In this document: in pieces, positions 23,661 to 37,400 of the stretch | Numbering within the stretch: the first letter of the stretch is position 1 | How the letters are laid out: each line of letters opens with the position of its first letter | Assembly (NCBI GenBank): GCA_034509425.1 | Contig: JAVTVJ010000518.1 | Coordinates: 186,001 to 250,000 of the forward strand | Direction of reading: 5' to 3' | Origin: Eopsaltria australis | Lineage: Eukaryota; Chordata; Aves; Passeriformes; Petroicidae | Length of the DNA stretch: 64,000 bases | Notes under the pieces: model-generated | What the model saw: the letters and a program-made list of their open reading frames with translations, nothing else | What the model was told of the DNA's origin: nothing | The model's database searches: none | Made by a program: the position numbers and the translations under genes

Positions 23661-26600
23661 AATTGTCCATACTCCTCCAATACTCCCATGATGTTAGAAT
23701 ATATTAAACAACATGAAAATGAGTAACATCAGAGGTTCTTTTATCTTAACCTGTAGTGCAAGGTGTAGCACAAGAGGTGCAAACTTCATTGAATAAGCAT
23801 AAGACAATAATTTCTTGTGAAGTTTACTTAAATGGTATAGCTTACCAATGGGAATTTCTAATGTTGCTTAATTAGTTCATCAAATACTGAAATGTTCTTT
23901 TGAATCTGTAAGAAGATATGTTTAATGATTCTTGCCTATAAAATACACTCCCAGACATCAGCTGTCTGTTGAAATGAATGCACAGAATACATCAATAGAG
24001 ACAATGAAAAGGTTCCCTGGAACATCTGGCAGATAGCTCCATGCACAAGAAAGCCTAAGAAATGTGATATACCATATGTGAAACAAAGATTTGGAAAGAT
24101 AAGAATAGCTTGGTATAAACATGCCTTTAAAGGTAAAAAGCACATGACAAGGAGATCTGAAGGAAATCAGTGAAGTGAGGAGGTTGTAATAGTCAAGGCC
24201 TTGTATATACAAAATTATTTAGTAGTGAAACATCTTTTATAGAATCAAGGGAAAATTCCTAAAAGAAGTAGTTCACGTATTCATATTGCCATACATTTAT
24301 TGTACATATAAAATCTCTTTATTAGTGAAGTTATTTTCTTTTTCTTCCCATGAAGGAAAGCCTTATCCACAGATTACTTCACACTGAAATACAGTAAAAT
24401 TCTTCTCTTGGATTTTCAGACCTCTGAGCATTCAAGCCTAGTTTATTTCTTTCAATTTCATTTTTGTACTCAGTTTTCTAAAATCTTCTTTTGTTCCATT
24501 GGGTTTCACCACGTTCACCTTAATTTTCGATCCCTAGTCTTTTTAACTCCCCAACAGTGTCTAATAGTAAGAAATTACAGGAAGTACTGTGCAAAGCTTG
24601 ATTTTATTTGAAATGCCTTCATCAGTTTAACACTGTTGTAGCTCAAAACACGATGTTTGAACCTGATGAGCTTTTCAATCTCTGGCTCAGTGTGGAACTT
24701 TCCCTAAATTTGCAAAATGGTAATTCATGTCACCTCAAAGTCTTGCCCATTTAAACTGACACTGACAAAACTGAGAAAGTAAAAACTGCATTTTTTCCAG
24801 AATTTGTTTCTTAGATTTTCCTCTGATTTACAAATTGCCCTGAGTCTGAAACAGCTTGTCTTGGCTGTCAAAGAGAGTGAAGTTGAATTAACATGTAATG
24901 GAGAAGGAAATAGAGGTCTCATGAATAAAATATACAAAAACTTACGTATAAATGATATTGAAGTGTGTACACAGTTATTTAATATAGTTTTGGATTGCCC
25001 TACTTTTTCTGTAATATGTCTTTATTTTTCTCCATAAGAGAACACCTAAAAATACATTTTCAAAGAAGATTGAAAGTTGCTTGTCTAGTTTTAACATAAT
25101 AAGTAACTGAAAGCAGAAAGCAAGTATAATGTATGTATTTCAGAGGGGATTTGGTAATATCATTTCAATCTCAATCTTCAATAGTAGTAATTTTAGTAAC
25201 ATATAACAAAGTGCAGCTGACAGGAAATCTAAGACTCATTAAAGAAAACAAAACCAAATAACTCCACAACCATTCATACATTCATTAATTTTCAAAGTTC
25301 TTATTATTTATTTTAAAAAAGAAGATATAATTCATACCTTTAATTAGACTATACAAGTTCTTATATTGTTAATTATTGTTCACATAAAACAAGTGAAATA
25401 AAGCTGTTTTCCCAGATATAAGAATAACAGATACTGATTTTTCTCTTTTTTTGCAACATAAGAAGCTCCTCTTTCTGGAGCCCTGAAACTGTATAATCTT
25501 TAGTTCTAATAAAGTAAAGGGGAAAAAAATGAACATTACTTGCAAATTTTAAAAAATTGCTTGTCAGATGAAGGACAATTACTGTATTATCCTGTTCTTC
25601 CTAAGAAATGAGAAACAATCTTCTTGGACCTCCTCCAAAATTAAGAAATCAGAAACTTTGTGAAAGAACTGTTGGCTGGGTGATTACACTGAAACTTAGA
25701 GTATCAGTTCACTGCTGAAAATGCTGCATCTCAGATCACCTTCTTATCCTGTGTGAGAACATGGTTTTGCTGACTCAAATAGCTCATGAGATTTTCTGGA
25801 CATCTGCCTTTGCTAGTGAATGGTGTTACTTCTCATTCTTAAATCACAGTTTTCTGTACTGACAGTTTGGTATAGACTGAGTATCTATTTCAAGAACCAG
25901 ACCCTAATCCAAGAGAATCCTGGGGCTTTGCACAGGATAACAAAAACTATTTTATGCAATTCTTTCAACACTGAAAGTTAACAAGGCAAAAACTGCTACC
26001 TGTTTGTAATCTGACATGCAATTAGGAACTTCATAAAATGAAAAAAGAAATGGAAATGAAAGATCACACCTGCCATGTCATGTTAATCTTTAAGCAAGGT
26101 TTTAGGAGATTGCAGCTCCTTACAATACTAATAAAATATAAATATCTTACTTAAGCTATTTCCCAAGCCATACTTAGGCTTTTTCTTTTTTTACTTTCTG
26201 GGTTGAAAGAGAGGTCTACCTATTTGGAAACAGCTGTCTAGTGTAGCATTAAAATGTCATAAAAAGATAAATTGGAATTACAGTATTTATAAGCCTACAT
26301 TTCAAGCTTCATTATTACTGCCACTGACTTATCTGAATTAGTTTATTAAAAGGACCAGAATGAAATGTACAGAGATTTTTTAGAAAAACAGCATTTTCTA
26401 GTAAATACTTCTTTTGGCATATGCATCTGGCTATTATATATCTATTATTGATTTACGTAGCATTGTTAATTGCTATAATACCTACGAAGAAGTGAGGAGT
26501 AATATAAAAAATGTAAAAATTTAAAGAATTAAGAGTTATTTTTTTATTACTTTAGTCTGTACTTGTAGCTACTTTATATTCTCTTATTACAGATCATTCA

Positions 26601-29554
26601 ACAGAATATCTTGCCTTTTTTCTGAAAATATTAATTTCTTTATTGTGATAATAAATTAAAAGCTATTGAACTAGATGCAATCTCTTTTACTCATCCAGAA
26701 TTTACCTAATAGAAAACAATTGCTGTTGGTTCAGGGTCCTCTGCTGTGCTGACTGCAGCATCATAACAGTCTAAACCACAGAGAAGCATGCTAATAAAAT
26801 GAAGAAAAGGAATAAGAGAGGAATTAACTAAAACTGAATGGCAGGGTCCCTCCTTGGGGTTTTGTTTGCTTGTTTGTCTTGCTTGCTGCCTTATCAGAGA
26901 ATGTTGAATACAGCTCAATGCACAAGTTGCTGTACAAGTTAGTTAAAAAGAAATAGCTTGCTATCCGAAGGAGTTTATCATCCCCTAAAAAACCAAATTG
27001 CAAACAAAATTATACCAAATTAAATTGAAAGCGAATCTTACTGAAGTTTTCTCATCGTTTTAATTTTATGATACACTCACTGTTATTTAATTTTGCTATG
27101 TTAATTTTGGCAAATTAGTGGGTGTCATTTTATGTGTATCTATGTGTGTATATGTATATGAGTATGTAAATAGAAAGACTACTCCATGTCAAAACAATGT
27201 AAAGAATAGTTCGAATAGCCTATAATGATGAAAATAAGGTGGTTTTTTGGCATATGAGAAATGAAAAAGTCAGAATTGGAAGAAATAAATTAAATAAGAG
27301 TGTACTGTTAGTAGCAGCTAACAGAGAATTGAATGAAAGAAATACACATCATAAGAAATAGGGAGAGGCCTGGAGCAATAAAACCAGACAATTGATTAAC
27401 TGAAAATGGAATAAATTTTGATAATATACAATGGCATAAGAACAACAAGTGAAAGATTTTTTTTATTTATTTTATTCCTAAAGTTGTTTTTAAATTATAA
27501 TCCTGTGGAATAACATGTAATAAAGGGTGTGGGGGACTAAAAAAACCCCACAAATGAGGTAGATAAATTGCACAATTTCGGATAAAGAATATATACAACA
27601 TGGACCTTGTTCATTGTACAAAAGGAATCTTAATCTGTAAACTTTCATTCAACTAGGAAAAGTATTCAAAAATTCTGTATCGTTTAGATGCATATGTTTT
27701 TATTACATTTGATGCATTAAGACATTATTTTTTTTCAGATTGACTTGCAATTTTTTCCTGTTCCTTTTATTTAGGGGAGTAGTTTTTTTCTTCCCAAAGT
27801 GAAGTACTGACAAGTGCAATTCCAACAATTATAAGTGAAAAATTATTATTTCATTTATTGTTGAAAATAGATGGAAAAAGAGATAATTTAAGCACAAAGA
27901 TTGCAACTTTTAAAAAAAAAGGAGGGACAGAAAGAAAATAGTCTTATTTTTTGCTCTTTAGATTGCTGGAATGTTCTTGCCATCTCTAACTTCTCCACAC
28001 CTGGAGGAGTAAAGAAGTAGGGGAGTAAAGAAGAGGGAGGACTTCTAGCTCCAGAGAAACACCTTAATTTCTTGACTTTTATTTGAAGATTAGGTGGCTT
28101 GAAGATAGAAATTTATTGGGTTATAATCTTGTAAATACTTTTTACCAGTACTGTAGTTAATAGCAACATTGCTAAATTGCACAAAGTGTTGCAAATGGTA
28201 AAATAAATGGTAAAATGGTTCTGCCCTGGAATATTGAAACATTTTCCCTATTTGCTTTTCTTTATCAATATTTCTCTTCAGTCCATAATTTAACTCTACT
28301 CCAGTTAAACTTTAATAATTTGCTATTTACTGGTTCACTGCTTTTAATTCAAAACTTGTGTTTTGCTATCTGAGCACCTACCTCTCTGTAGAAAATCAGT
28401 TAAGAAACATTCTGTTACAGCTGCTCTTGAGGTCTTAAATAATAACTGGGAAACAATTTTGAAGAGATAATTGAAATGACATATTGCTCAAATCATGCCA
28501 ACTTTATAAACATCTATTTAGCATATCAGCCCTGTTGCTAAGCTTCAAAAGAATTGTTTCTTCTTTCAAGGAGACCTCAATGACATTTTCACAATGGAGC
28601 AATAAAAATTAATACTCATAAAAAGTAAGAACCTAAAAAACACTCCTCTATATCTGCAGAGAGCACAAACAATATGAAGATAAGAGTTTTTAAAGCATAA
28701 TTTCCACTTACACTTAATACAGTTGTGTCTGTTAAAAAAAACCAGTGTTGATCTTTCAGACTTTTCAGTCTTTACAGGTGACAATGGAATGATGATGAAA
28801 GAACAGCAAGTTGTGGTGTAGTGTTAGTTCAAAGTCCAAGAGGAAACATGGTTCAATTTTGTGCTTACCTGGTTGTACATGTTAACATTTTGAACAGTTT
28901 TTCAAACAGTTTTTATAGTGTTACCAATTCCTCTTGGCTCTTTAGACATACTGAGAAATTCAACTGTGTTTTGGTCACTTGAGGTACTTTTGATTTTTCC
29001 CAGCTGATTGTAGGTACCGTTTTCAGTTATTAATTTACAAATTATTTTCAAATTTTCTTCTGCATTATTTAAATTGCTAGAAATAATTTATTGAAATATA
29101 TATATTTTTAAGTAGAAGTTAATTCTGTTAACTTCATGGTTATAGCTCTAAGTATCAGAAACTTGCTGATACATGAAGTGAAAGGTAGATATTAAATGGT
29201 ATACACATATATTACAAAGTTGCAATACAAAAAACTCAAGCTTTGTTTTCAAACAAAATGTCAAATTAGAGGTCAAACTGTTCATTTCATTCCATGCTCA
29301 CACTGACAAGGGGAACAATAACTCATTTCAGTAAGAGCTCTTCAATTTTCCTTCTGAAACCACATGCAGTGCTACACAGTGGTTCTAATTCTGTACAGTT
29401 CCTTCTCCTTATTTTTAATTACATTATTGTGGAGTAATGGATATTTCCTCTCTTTTGCTTCTCACAAATTGGTGAGCTTGATAGCACTCCACTGAGCACA
29501 CCATTACATTTAATAAAATGTATGTTGCCAAAGTAAAGACAGCATTCTTTTAGA
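23661..29554. other. Non-genic AT-rich stretch, no recognised gene
   Basis: No exon, RNA gene or transposon recognised. A small direct duplication (GGAGTAAAGAAG at 28006-28017 and 28022-28033, period 16) and a TGTGTA/TATG-rich patch near 27130-27172 are the only internal structures seen. Open frames are all under 85 codons and unremarkable. Confidence 0.6.
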
Positions 29555-29745
29555 GTCTGGGTCTAACCTTTTTGCTCAGCCAGGATTATCCTAGAGCACA
29601 TTGCATAGGATTGTGTCCAGACATTTCTTGAATATCTCCAGTGAGGGAGACTCCACAAATCTCTGGGCAATCTGTTCCAGTGCATGGCCACCCACAGAGT
29701 ACAGAAATTCTTCCTCAGTCCTTTGTTGCTGCAAAATTGGTGAGT
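29555..29745 (-). mobile_element. CR1 LINE 3' fragment, minus strand
   Basis: On the plus strand the order GTCTAACC, TTTGCTCAGCCAGGATTATCC (in part), CTAGAGCACATTGC, TTGTGTCCAGACATTTCTTG, GAATATCTCCAGTGAGGGAG, ACTCCACAAATCTCTGGGCA, TGTTCCAGTGCATGGCCACC and GAAATTCTTCCTCA follows the antisense CR1 3' region block by block. It is a different CR1 type from the element at 3835 (the 'agcaggatcaaccctagagcaggttgctcagg' type). The terminal octamer tail is not clearly preserved. Confidence 0.9.
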
Positions 29746-30194
29746 CATGCTATGAAACCAACAGCAAGTAGCAAAAACAAAACACCTCAGATTTTTTCAG
29801 AATGTGTTATAGCTGGAAAGGTGAAGGAAATGTAACTTCTGCAACATGGAGCAAGAGATTCTCTCCTCAACAGTAAGAACAAGAAAGACTAGCCTCAAAT
29901 CCCTATGCATGTCTCTAATAGAAAAGTCAAGAGAGCAAGGTGAAAACTCATCTAAATTACAAACACAAGCATAGTCTTGCCATAATTCAGCCAGACAATT
30001 ACCAGGATGTTCCCAGGTGTGATTTTGGACATGGACAGTGCCAGTTTTTATATATAAGCATACACACACACACACATTTTCAGGGGTATAGCGTGAAGGA
30101 AGATAAGAGTTTAGCAGTCCTGGCATTGACTGTGCTCTATAATTTACCTCAGGATCAGTAAGTGGTCCCTGATCCATTGTAGTTACTAATATAG
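29746..30194. other. Spacer between CR1 fragments
   Basis: Unrecognised sequence with a short (AC)n microsatellite at 30062-30076. The 133-codon minus-strand frame at 29797-30198 crosses this microsatellite (a Cys/Val run comes from it) and has no known domain, so I treat it as chance. Confidence 0.55.
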
Positions 30195-30680
30195 ACACAG
30201 CTTAAGACAAGGAACTACTAGAGAAAGTCCTGTAGAGGGCTATAAAGATGATTAGGGGACAAAAGGGTCTCTGTTGTGGTGGAAGGCTGAGGAAGCTGGG
30301 CCTGTTCAGCCGAGTAAAGAGACAATTAAGAAGGAATCTTACCAGTGTCTACAAATATTTTGAGGGTATGTGTCAAGAGGACCAGGACAGGTTCTTTTCA
30401 GTGGTGCCCAGTGACAAAACAAAGGGCGGTGGGCACAAATTGAAACAGGAAGTTCCCTGTGAATAAGAGGAAAAACTGTACTATGAGGGTGACAGAGCAC
30501 TGGAACAGGCTCTGTCCTGCCCAGAGAGGTTGTGGAGTCTCCTTCTCTGGAAATATTCAAAATCCTCCTAGATACAATCCTGTACAACTTGCTCTAGGTG
30601 AATGTGTTTTAGTAGGGCTGTTGGCTTAGATGAGTTCAGGAGTTCCCTTTCAGCCCTCAGCATCCTGTGACTAAAATGGA
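30195..30680 (+). mobile_element. CR1 LINE 3' region, plus strand, diverged
   Basis: The sequence follows CR1 in sense: AGAGGGCTATAAAGATGATTA; GGCTGAGGAAGCTGGGCCTG then TTCAGCC; GAGGACCAGGACAGG; GCACTGGAACAGGCTC; GCCCAGAGAGGTTGTGGAGT; and a degenerate 3' end, GTTGGCTTAGATGAG, finishing near ATCCTGTGA at about 30670. The coding frame is broken by stops, and only short open pieces remain (such as 30248-30466, with RKLGLFSRVKRQLRRNL close to the CR1 'LGLFSLEKRRLRGDL' motif). It is an old, inactive copy. Confidence 0.9.
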
Positions 30681-31329
30681 ATGAAAACTCTGGGAAAAAG
30701 AGCTGTGAGAGCTTCTGTGAGATTGGGAGAACTTCTGTGAGATTTTCTGGATCAGAGAGGAACAGGAGAAGCTGTAAACTTAAATCTTGGAACAAAAGTG
30801 ACACAAAACCCCCTGGAGGAAAAGATGTGGAGCTGAGAAAGGAAGGAAGATTTATTTATAAATATAGGATTAATTAGATTCCCAAGAATAAAATGTTTCT
30901 TTTAGTCTTCTGTACTGTGAATGTTGAAAGTCATAAAGTACAGCCACAACCTTTTTTGCGCAAAGAAGTTTGTCTTAAGTGATTTAATTTCGATAAGTCA
31001 AGGTTGGTTCCAAAGTTTTAAAAAATGAAACTTCACATATACTCCAGAAGTTCTTAAATTATTCCTTAAAGAAAAAAGGCTTTACATAAGGTTTCATACT
31101 GGCCAATAATTTCACTTTTCTAATGGTAAGATTAGATTTATTATCCATGACATGATATTTATTTTACTTCTGAGGAGCACCATGTTTTGAAAAATAATTT
31201 GACTTGGTGAAAAATTTTTGAGTTTAGTTTGGTGACATATTGTGGAAAAGATAATATTATCTCTTATAGGAAAAGGAACTGTCACATTCACATTAAATAA
31301 TAATTCTCCCTGAAGAGGACATTACTATA
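30681..31329. other. Spacer between two plus-strand CR1 pieces
   Basis: AT-rich unique sequence. An imperfect tandem GAGAGCTTCTGTGAGATT / GAGAACTTCTGTGAGATT lies at about 30707-30743. No gene or repeat family recognised. Confidence 0.55.
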
Positions 31330-31437
31330 CCTGCTCTAGTGAAACATATCCCTGCCCATGGAGGGGGGGTTGAAACTGTGTGATCTTTAAAGTCTCTTCC
31401 AACTCAAATCATTCTAAGATTCTATGGTTCTATAATG
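31330..31437 (+). mobile_element. CR1 LINE 3' tip, plus strand
   Basis: CTGCTCTAGTGAAACATATC, CCTGCCCATGGAGGGGGGGT, TGATCTTTAAAGTCTCTTCC and CAAATCATTCTAAGATTCTA in order reproduce the last 100 or so bases of CR1, including the octamer-like tail (ATTCTAAG ATTCTATG GTTCTATA). A very short insertion, common for CR1. Confidence 0.93.
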
Positions 31438-34400
31438 TTGTTAAACTAAGGAATTAACAAAGCTAACAAGACTAGATAACAATTTTATGCAGTAAATCAA
31501 CTCATTTGTAAATCAACTTCCTTTACATCTCTTAAAAAAAACCCAGTACAGTCTAATATTATTTTGAACAGTTCAAGATCTGTTTTGTCTGAGAAGGAAA
31601 GAGATGCACATCTAGAGAGTACTGCTTGCAACAAAAAAGTTAGAGATATGCCTGATTTGTCCTACTTAGTAACTCTTTTTGTCTTTGGCTGAAAACCCCC
31701 ACTGTATCATACTGCACTTTTCTTTAGAAGCTTTCTTAAGACAACTCACATCCTTTCTATTCCATATGAAGCATATTTTTGTGGGGCTTTTTAGTCCTCT
31801 GAAGGGAAATTCTTCTTTCTTTTCAGTGCAGATTGTCCAGTGCAATGAATGGTACAACACCCATTTGTTTTTGCACTGTTTAGTACATGTGCAATGGCTA
31901 TCACCATTTTTTTTTTTAGTAAGTTTGTGAACCAGAAGCGAAAACCACCTGCTTATCTTGCCTTTGAGTTGTGACTAAGTAAGGAAAGATAAAAGGTTGT
32001 TCTTTTTTTTTTTTTTGAGTAACTAAGGAAAACTAACATATCCTGGAGTGCTTGTGGGGCATAAAAAGGCATAAAAAGTAGGCAGCTTGCAATGTATATA
32101 AAGACAAGAAGACTCCTTTGTAATGACAAAAAGGGAAAAAAGCTTGAAAATGGGATGAAGGCTTCCATATTGTGTTAAAAGCAAGAAATTAATTGATAAT
32201 TGATGAACCCCTACTTGTGCAACAAAAGGTCTGCTTTCAAATTCTGTGACTCAGATGATTTGAGTGTTTCCTATTTCACATAAAGCATATTTCATTTTCT
32301 ATTCTGATAGGAAAGTGGAGAGTAATTCTGCAGTTTTAATTATTATTATTTCAATTAATTTTTAGCAACCTTGTTCTAGTCCTATACAACTACCATGTTC
32401 CCTCAGGAAGAAGAGATTAAAGAAAGGGTCCTGTTAAATGTGAGACTTGCCTTTTATTTGGCCCATCTCTAGGTAGGCCACTATTTGGCCCATCAAGTGT
32501 TCTTTGCTCAGTGTCTACCTGTTCCTAATTTTTAAATTTTTCACCTATTAACACTTTCCCTCCACTATTTTTTTTCCAAGTGTTGACTCCCATAGCAATT
32601 AGTTTTGTCTCCAGGTTTCTGTAGAGATGGTTTACACTAATTTATAAAGGGAAAACCATACAGGAAAAGTAGCCAGAAAAAAACAGGTCAACTCACCCAT
32701 TTCCTGCCCTACAGGGAAGAACTGCTGGCCTCAGCAGTAGCAAATACACTTGTTTGTTCTCTTAAAGCCATTCCTGAGTCCTTGCCCATCGAAGGAAAAA
32801 GCAGAGACCGCAGGGGCAGGGACTGACACCTGCATGACTCCATAACTGACTGTCATTGCTATGCCTACATCATGGGATTGTTCTGACTACTCTTTTTGAT
32901 GGTTTTACAGAACAGAGGTTGGAATGGGCAGCACTTCTTGTATCAATCATAGCCACCAGCTGCAGATTTGGCTTATAAACATAGGTAGGGAAAAAAAGTT
33001 GGGATGAATACTTTCTACTTATTTTCTTGTCTTCTAATGTTTTATCATTGTGAGACTCAAGAAGACTGGAAAAGGAATGAGTTGGGATTCAGTCTGACAC
33101 TCCCTAGATAGCTGGTGTGGCATGCATTGCTATGTCTAAAAATATTTCATCTAGGTATTTTTTTAATAAATAAGTCTTTCATGAAAACAGGACTTGGCTG
33201 TAGATTCTCTGTTTCCTTTCTGTTCTTATGAGGCAGCACGTTTTAACAATAAAACATAAATGGGTTTTAGAAATCTTGATTCTTTTTATACTGTAAGCAT
33301 CTTGTAACTTTAGGTCACTTTACTCTGTTACCTTTTTTATTAAATACTGTGGCATTTGATTATTTTGTCACAAAAATTGTAAAATATTGACTAGAGGCTA
33401 AACTTTAAGATAAAATTTATATTTTTAAAAATGCTCTAAATTTAAAGCAATGAAAAAATACTGTTAGCCTTTCACTGCTGTATTTGACTTATAAAAAACT
33501 GCAACATTGAAATGATTATGGAGTAATTCAAGACATCTAGTGGAAGGATAAACAGTTTAGATTTAGCTACATTAAAAGCATTCTCATTGTTAGTATGACT
33601 TACTATCCCACCATTATAAACCAAATCCAGATGATTCTTATCTCTTTTCTACCACAAACAATTTTTTTTACTATAGGAATACATACCACAGAATTGTCTG
33701 GGAATATTTCAATTATCATAAATATAAAGCTATTTTTATAGAAGAGATACTTTAATCTGAATGTATATTTGGATAGAAGACAAGAATCTTTAAATGAACT
33801 GCGGATTTTTTTTAGAGATAATGATGATACTTTCCTTCTCTACTTCGAATAACAAACTTTAGCCAAGACAATTTTACAGAATGTGCAACAAGATGGAGAG
33901 AAAGCCACAGATTATACTTTCATAGGAACTATAATTTCTGATTTGAATCAGCATTAATACAAATCTCAGATTTTCACATTATGGGCTGCAGTATCTGTTA
34001 TAAAACCTTGGACTTCAATTTGAAAATACTTAAGTAAGCATAATTTAATGCATTTGGACAAAAACACAATGAAGTTACAAAGTAAGAACTACAATTTGAG
34101 GCTCACTGAAGTCAATGGAAAGGAAGTCCAAACTTCAGTTGGCCTTGCATCCAGTCATGCAAGAAAATATGAATGAAATGAATATGTAAGTTTGTATATA
34201 CATTTGAATTTGGGATTTCTTTAGCCCTCCTATGTGTAGTACATTGATTTGTTTTTAATCTCCAATCTTATAAAGAATTATCTCATAAAAATTCATGAAA
34301 AATTTTTACAGATTATTTAAGCAAATATTTTCTTTAAATAGATAATATTAAAAAGACTGATAAATCACAAAGAAAAAAATCTTTTCTCATTGACAGAACG

Positions 34401-37400
34401 TTCTTTCATGTTTTTAATTATATTTAGTTTCCTGGAATATCTCTTTGTTTCTGTCAAATTACAGGGTCGATCACCACTGTGTTTGTTTCGTGGGATTTTT
34501 GCCAACAAATACATTGGGAAATATTTGAAATCAAAATCTGAATTTAAATTTGCAATTTTGTCATAGATTCTTAGTGATGCCACCCTCAATGATGACATTC
34601 ACTATAGACCTGATAGACTGTCCTATACAATTACAGTCTTCTTAACTGTAGTAAACCTATTAATGAAGAACATAGATTAAATTAGAAGAAAGATATTTCT
34701 GCAGGTTTCGCAGCTTAAAGATTAAGGCCAGCTCAGGGGTAATAAAAATGAGCTAAAGATTACATTTCTAAAATGAGCTAAAGATTTACATTTGTCTCTG
34801 AGTGAAAGTATAATCTTTTACCTGCCTCTGTTTTCCATGCACTGTGAGGAATTTGGAAAAAGAGCTAAGAGGATGTAGGTGACATAATGTTAAGTTTTGC
34901 AATGACAAATCTTTGGGAACTTTGATTCCAGACCCCTGGGCCATGCACCTGCTCTTCTTGTACATGTAGGTCTCAAACAAATCGTATGCACAGTGTGAGA
35001 AGTTACTTTGTGTTAACTGCACAGGAAGTTCGAGGAGAAAAATGAAAGAAGAGCATAATCTGCACCTTTAGCATATACTTAGAAACACCACTTGTGCATT
35101 TTACATTTGTCATGAAGACATTCTCTGATGTCCTTTCTGTCACAAAGACAAAAATGTATTTCCATCTGGGTAATTCTGCATTCTTATTCACCCATAATTA
35201 GGAGATAAAGCACTTGCCTAAATTAATTTTCTTCTCAGCACATACACCTGCCCAGAATAAAACAAAAATTAAACAGCTATAGGCAGTCATAGCAGTTTCT
35301 GTTCTTATTTTGCAGTTGAGTATTTCTCGTATCTTTTTGTCCATAGAAAATGTGAGGCTTGACTAGACCAACAGCTGACAGTGTAATTCTATATGCAAAA
35401 TGTTTTTGCATTTCTTAGGAACTATAGTTTGCATTCACTGAATAATATTTCTGTAAATTAACATTAAAAATATATTGGCTAAAGCATACAAATAATTCTT
35501 AGAAAGGCAAAGAAAATCTATCACAGTCTATCCTAAAATATGAATTTTAGACATTGACAGACTTAATATCTATTTGTGTAGCCCTGTGGCTGAGCAAATA
35601 TGGTATTGACATTGCTACTGTAAAACCAAAGGCTTTGTCCAAAATCTCCAAGGCCTCAGAACAGCGGTCTTCTGATTTTTCAGAACCCCTGTAGCTACAC
35701 ATGTCCTGGCTTCTCTGGAGCTTCATCTATCTGACTTAGTTGTAACAGCAGTTCTCAAATATCCAAGTTATTATTACTTAATTTGTTTTGTATTTATCTT
35801 GCTTCTGTATGAAATTATGATGTTGCACCTGTTCTAGTAATTTTGATAGATGTCTGTTACTAGTAAATGCCAAACCCAAATGGATACCTGTAGAATAAAC
35901 TGAACTTAGACAAAACCTCAGTGTAGAGAACTGACAACATTATAAGAAAAGCCTTGAAAGTGTGTAGATGTGATGATGACAGAGACTACATGTCTGTGAA
36001 CAACTCACCAATGATCAATTATTAGTAATCAAAGGGATAAAACATGGGGCAAAAGGCAAACTGTTTTTAGGGGTTTTAAATATGAATGTTATATGGATAT
36101 GAAGACCAGTGAGAAATTAAAAAAGGTAGAAAAAATCAGAAAGTACATAAAATCAGACCTTAGCATGAGGAGGAATGAACACCCATGTTAAACTTATAGT
36201 TTCCCCTGTGATGGAGCTGGGGTGCTGATGACCCTTTCAAATTCATACTCCTCCCTTCCTTCTTAGTGAATATTGCTGTAAAAGGGCACCAAAAGATGAG
36301 CTTACATTGAAGAAAAGGTGAGGATGTTAAGAGATATAATGTGTATACGAGTCTGCATGTGACTTTGTAACAGCTTAAAACTTTGTTATAAGTGAAGTTA
36401 TTTTCTAGATAATTTAGACTCTAAGGGTTAGTACTATTAGAACTGGACTAATACCTGCTCAGCTAGACCAATATAACCTGCTGCTTAAATTGTTTCTTGT
36501 AAGACCACATCTGCATTGGGCTGTTCTTGAGGAATATCTTTAAGGTTATCCCACACAATTTTCCTATTTAATCATATTTAATTAAATTATTATTTATTAT
36601 TTTCTCCTATTTAAGCACTGCATTCAGAAAGACATCTAACATGTAGTTCACTTCAAAATCATTGGAAACTCAAAAAATCAAAGCAAAAGAAGTACAAAAC
36701 AGAGGCAAACTCATGCCCAGTTGAAATAATTGAAGTCATTACAGTGCTTTTAGTGACTGTCTGGGAACTAAAGGATGTTCCCACTTTATCCAAAACATTT
36801 CATCAAATAAAACAGAAAAGTTAACTCTATCAGTATAGATAAGCCTCTCTCCTTAACCATGTATTTGAGAAGAAATAACCTATCAAAAAGAGACTTCTTA
36901 AGAAGATTTAATCTAGCTAAGTATGATTTCACATTTACCTGCTGTGCAGTCTTCTGTCAATTGTATCCAGTTAGTAAATACTGACTTCATCAGATACATG
37001 AGAAACCTATGTTGTGCTTCAATTTTTTTCATGGTTCTGACTCCAGTTTCATCTGCATAATGTAAAAGCACAGTTCCATTTGTCAAAAACAGATGTGAAA
37101 ATAATTTTAGAGTGACAGAAAAATAAGGGGAATTAATGAGTATATCATTATAGGGAACATATGTGAAACAGTCATGAAGACATTTGACATTCATAATTTT
37201 GTGACTTGCACCAGACATTCTTCAAGAAGTTTCTACAATGATTTTTTGTATGTAGTACTTATTGTGGTAGTTTTTTTTTTTAAATTATATCAAAACTTTG
37301 CATTTTTTGTGTGGAAGATCTACAATGATTTGTAAGGCTGATATTTAATTATGATAACTCAAGGGACATTTGACAGAGTTGTTAATAGAACAGCTGCTAC

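Noticed and set aside
29797..30198. 133-codon minus-strand open frame
   Set aside because: It runs through an (AC)n microsatellite that produces a Cys/Val stretch, has no known domain and lies between CR1 pieces.
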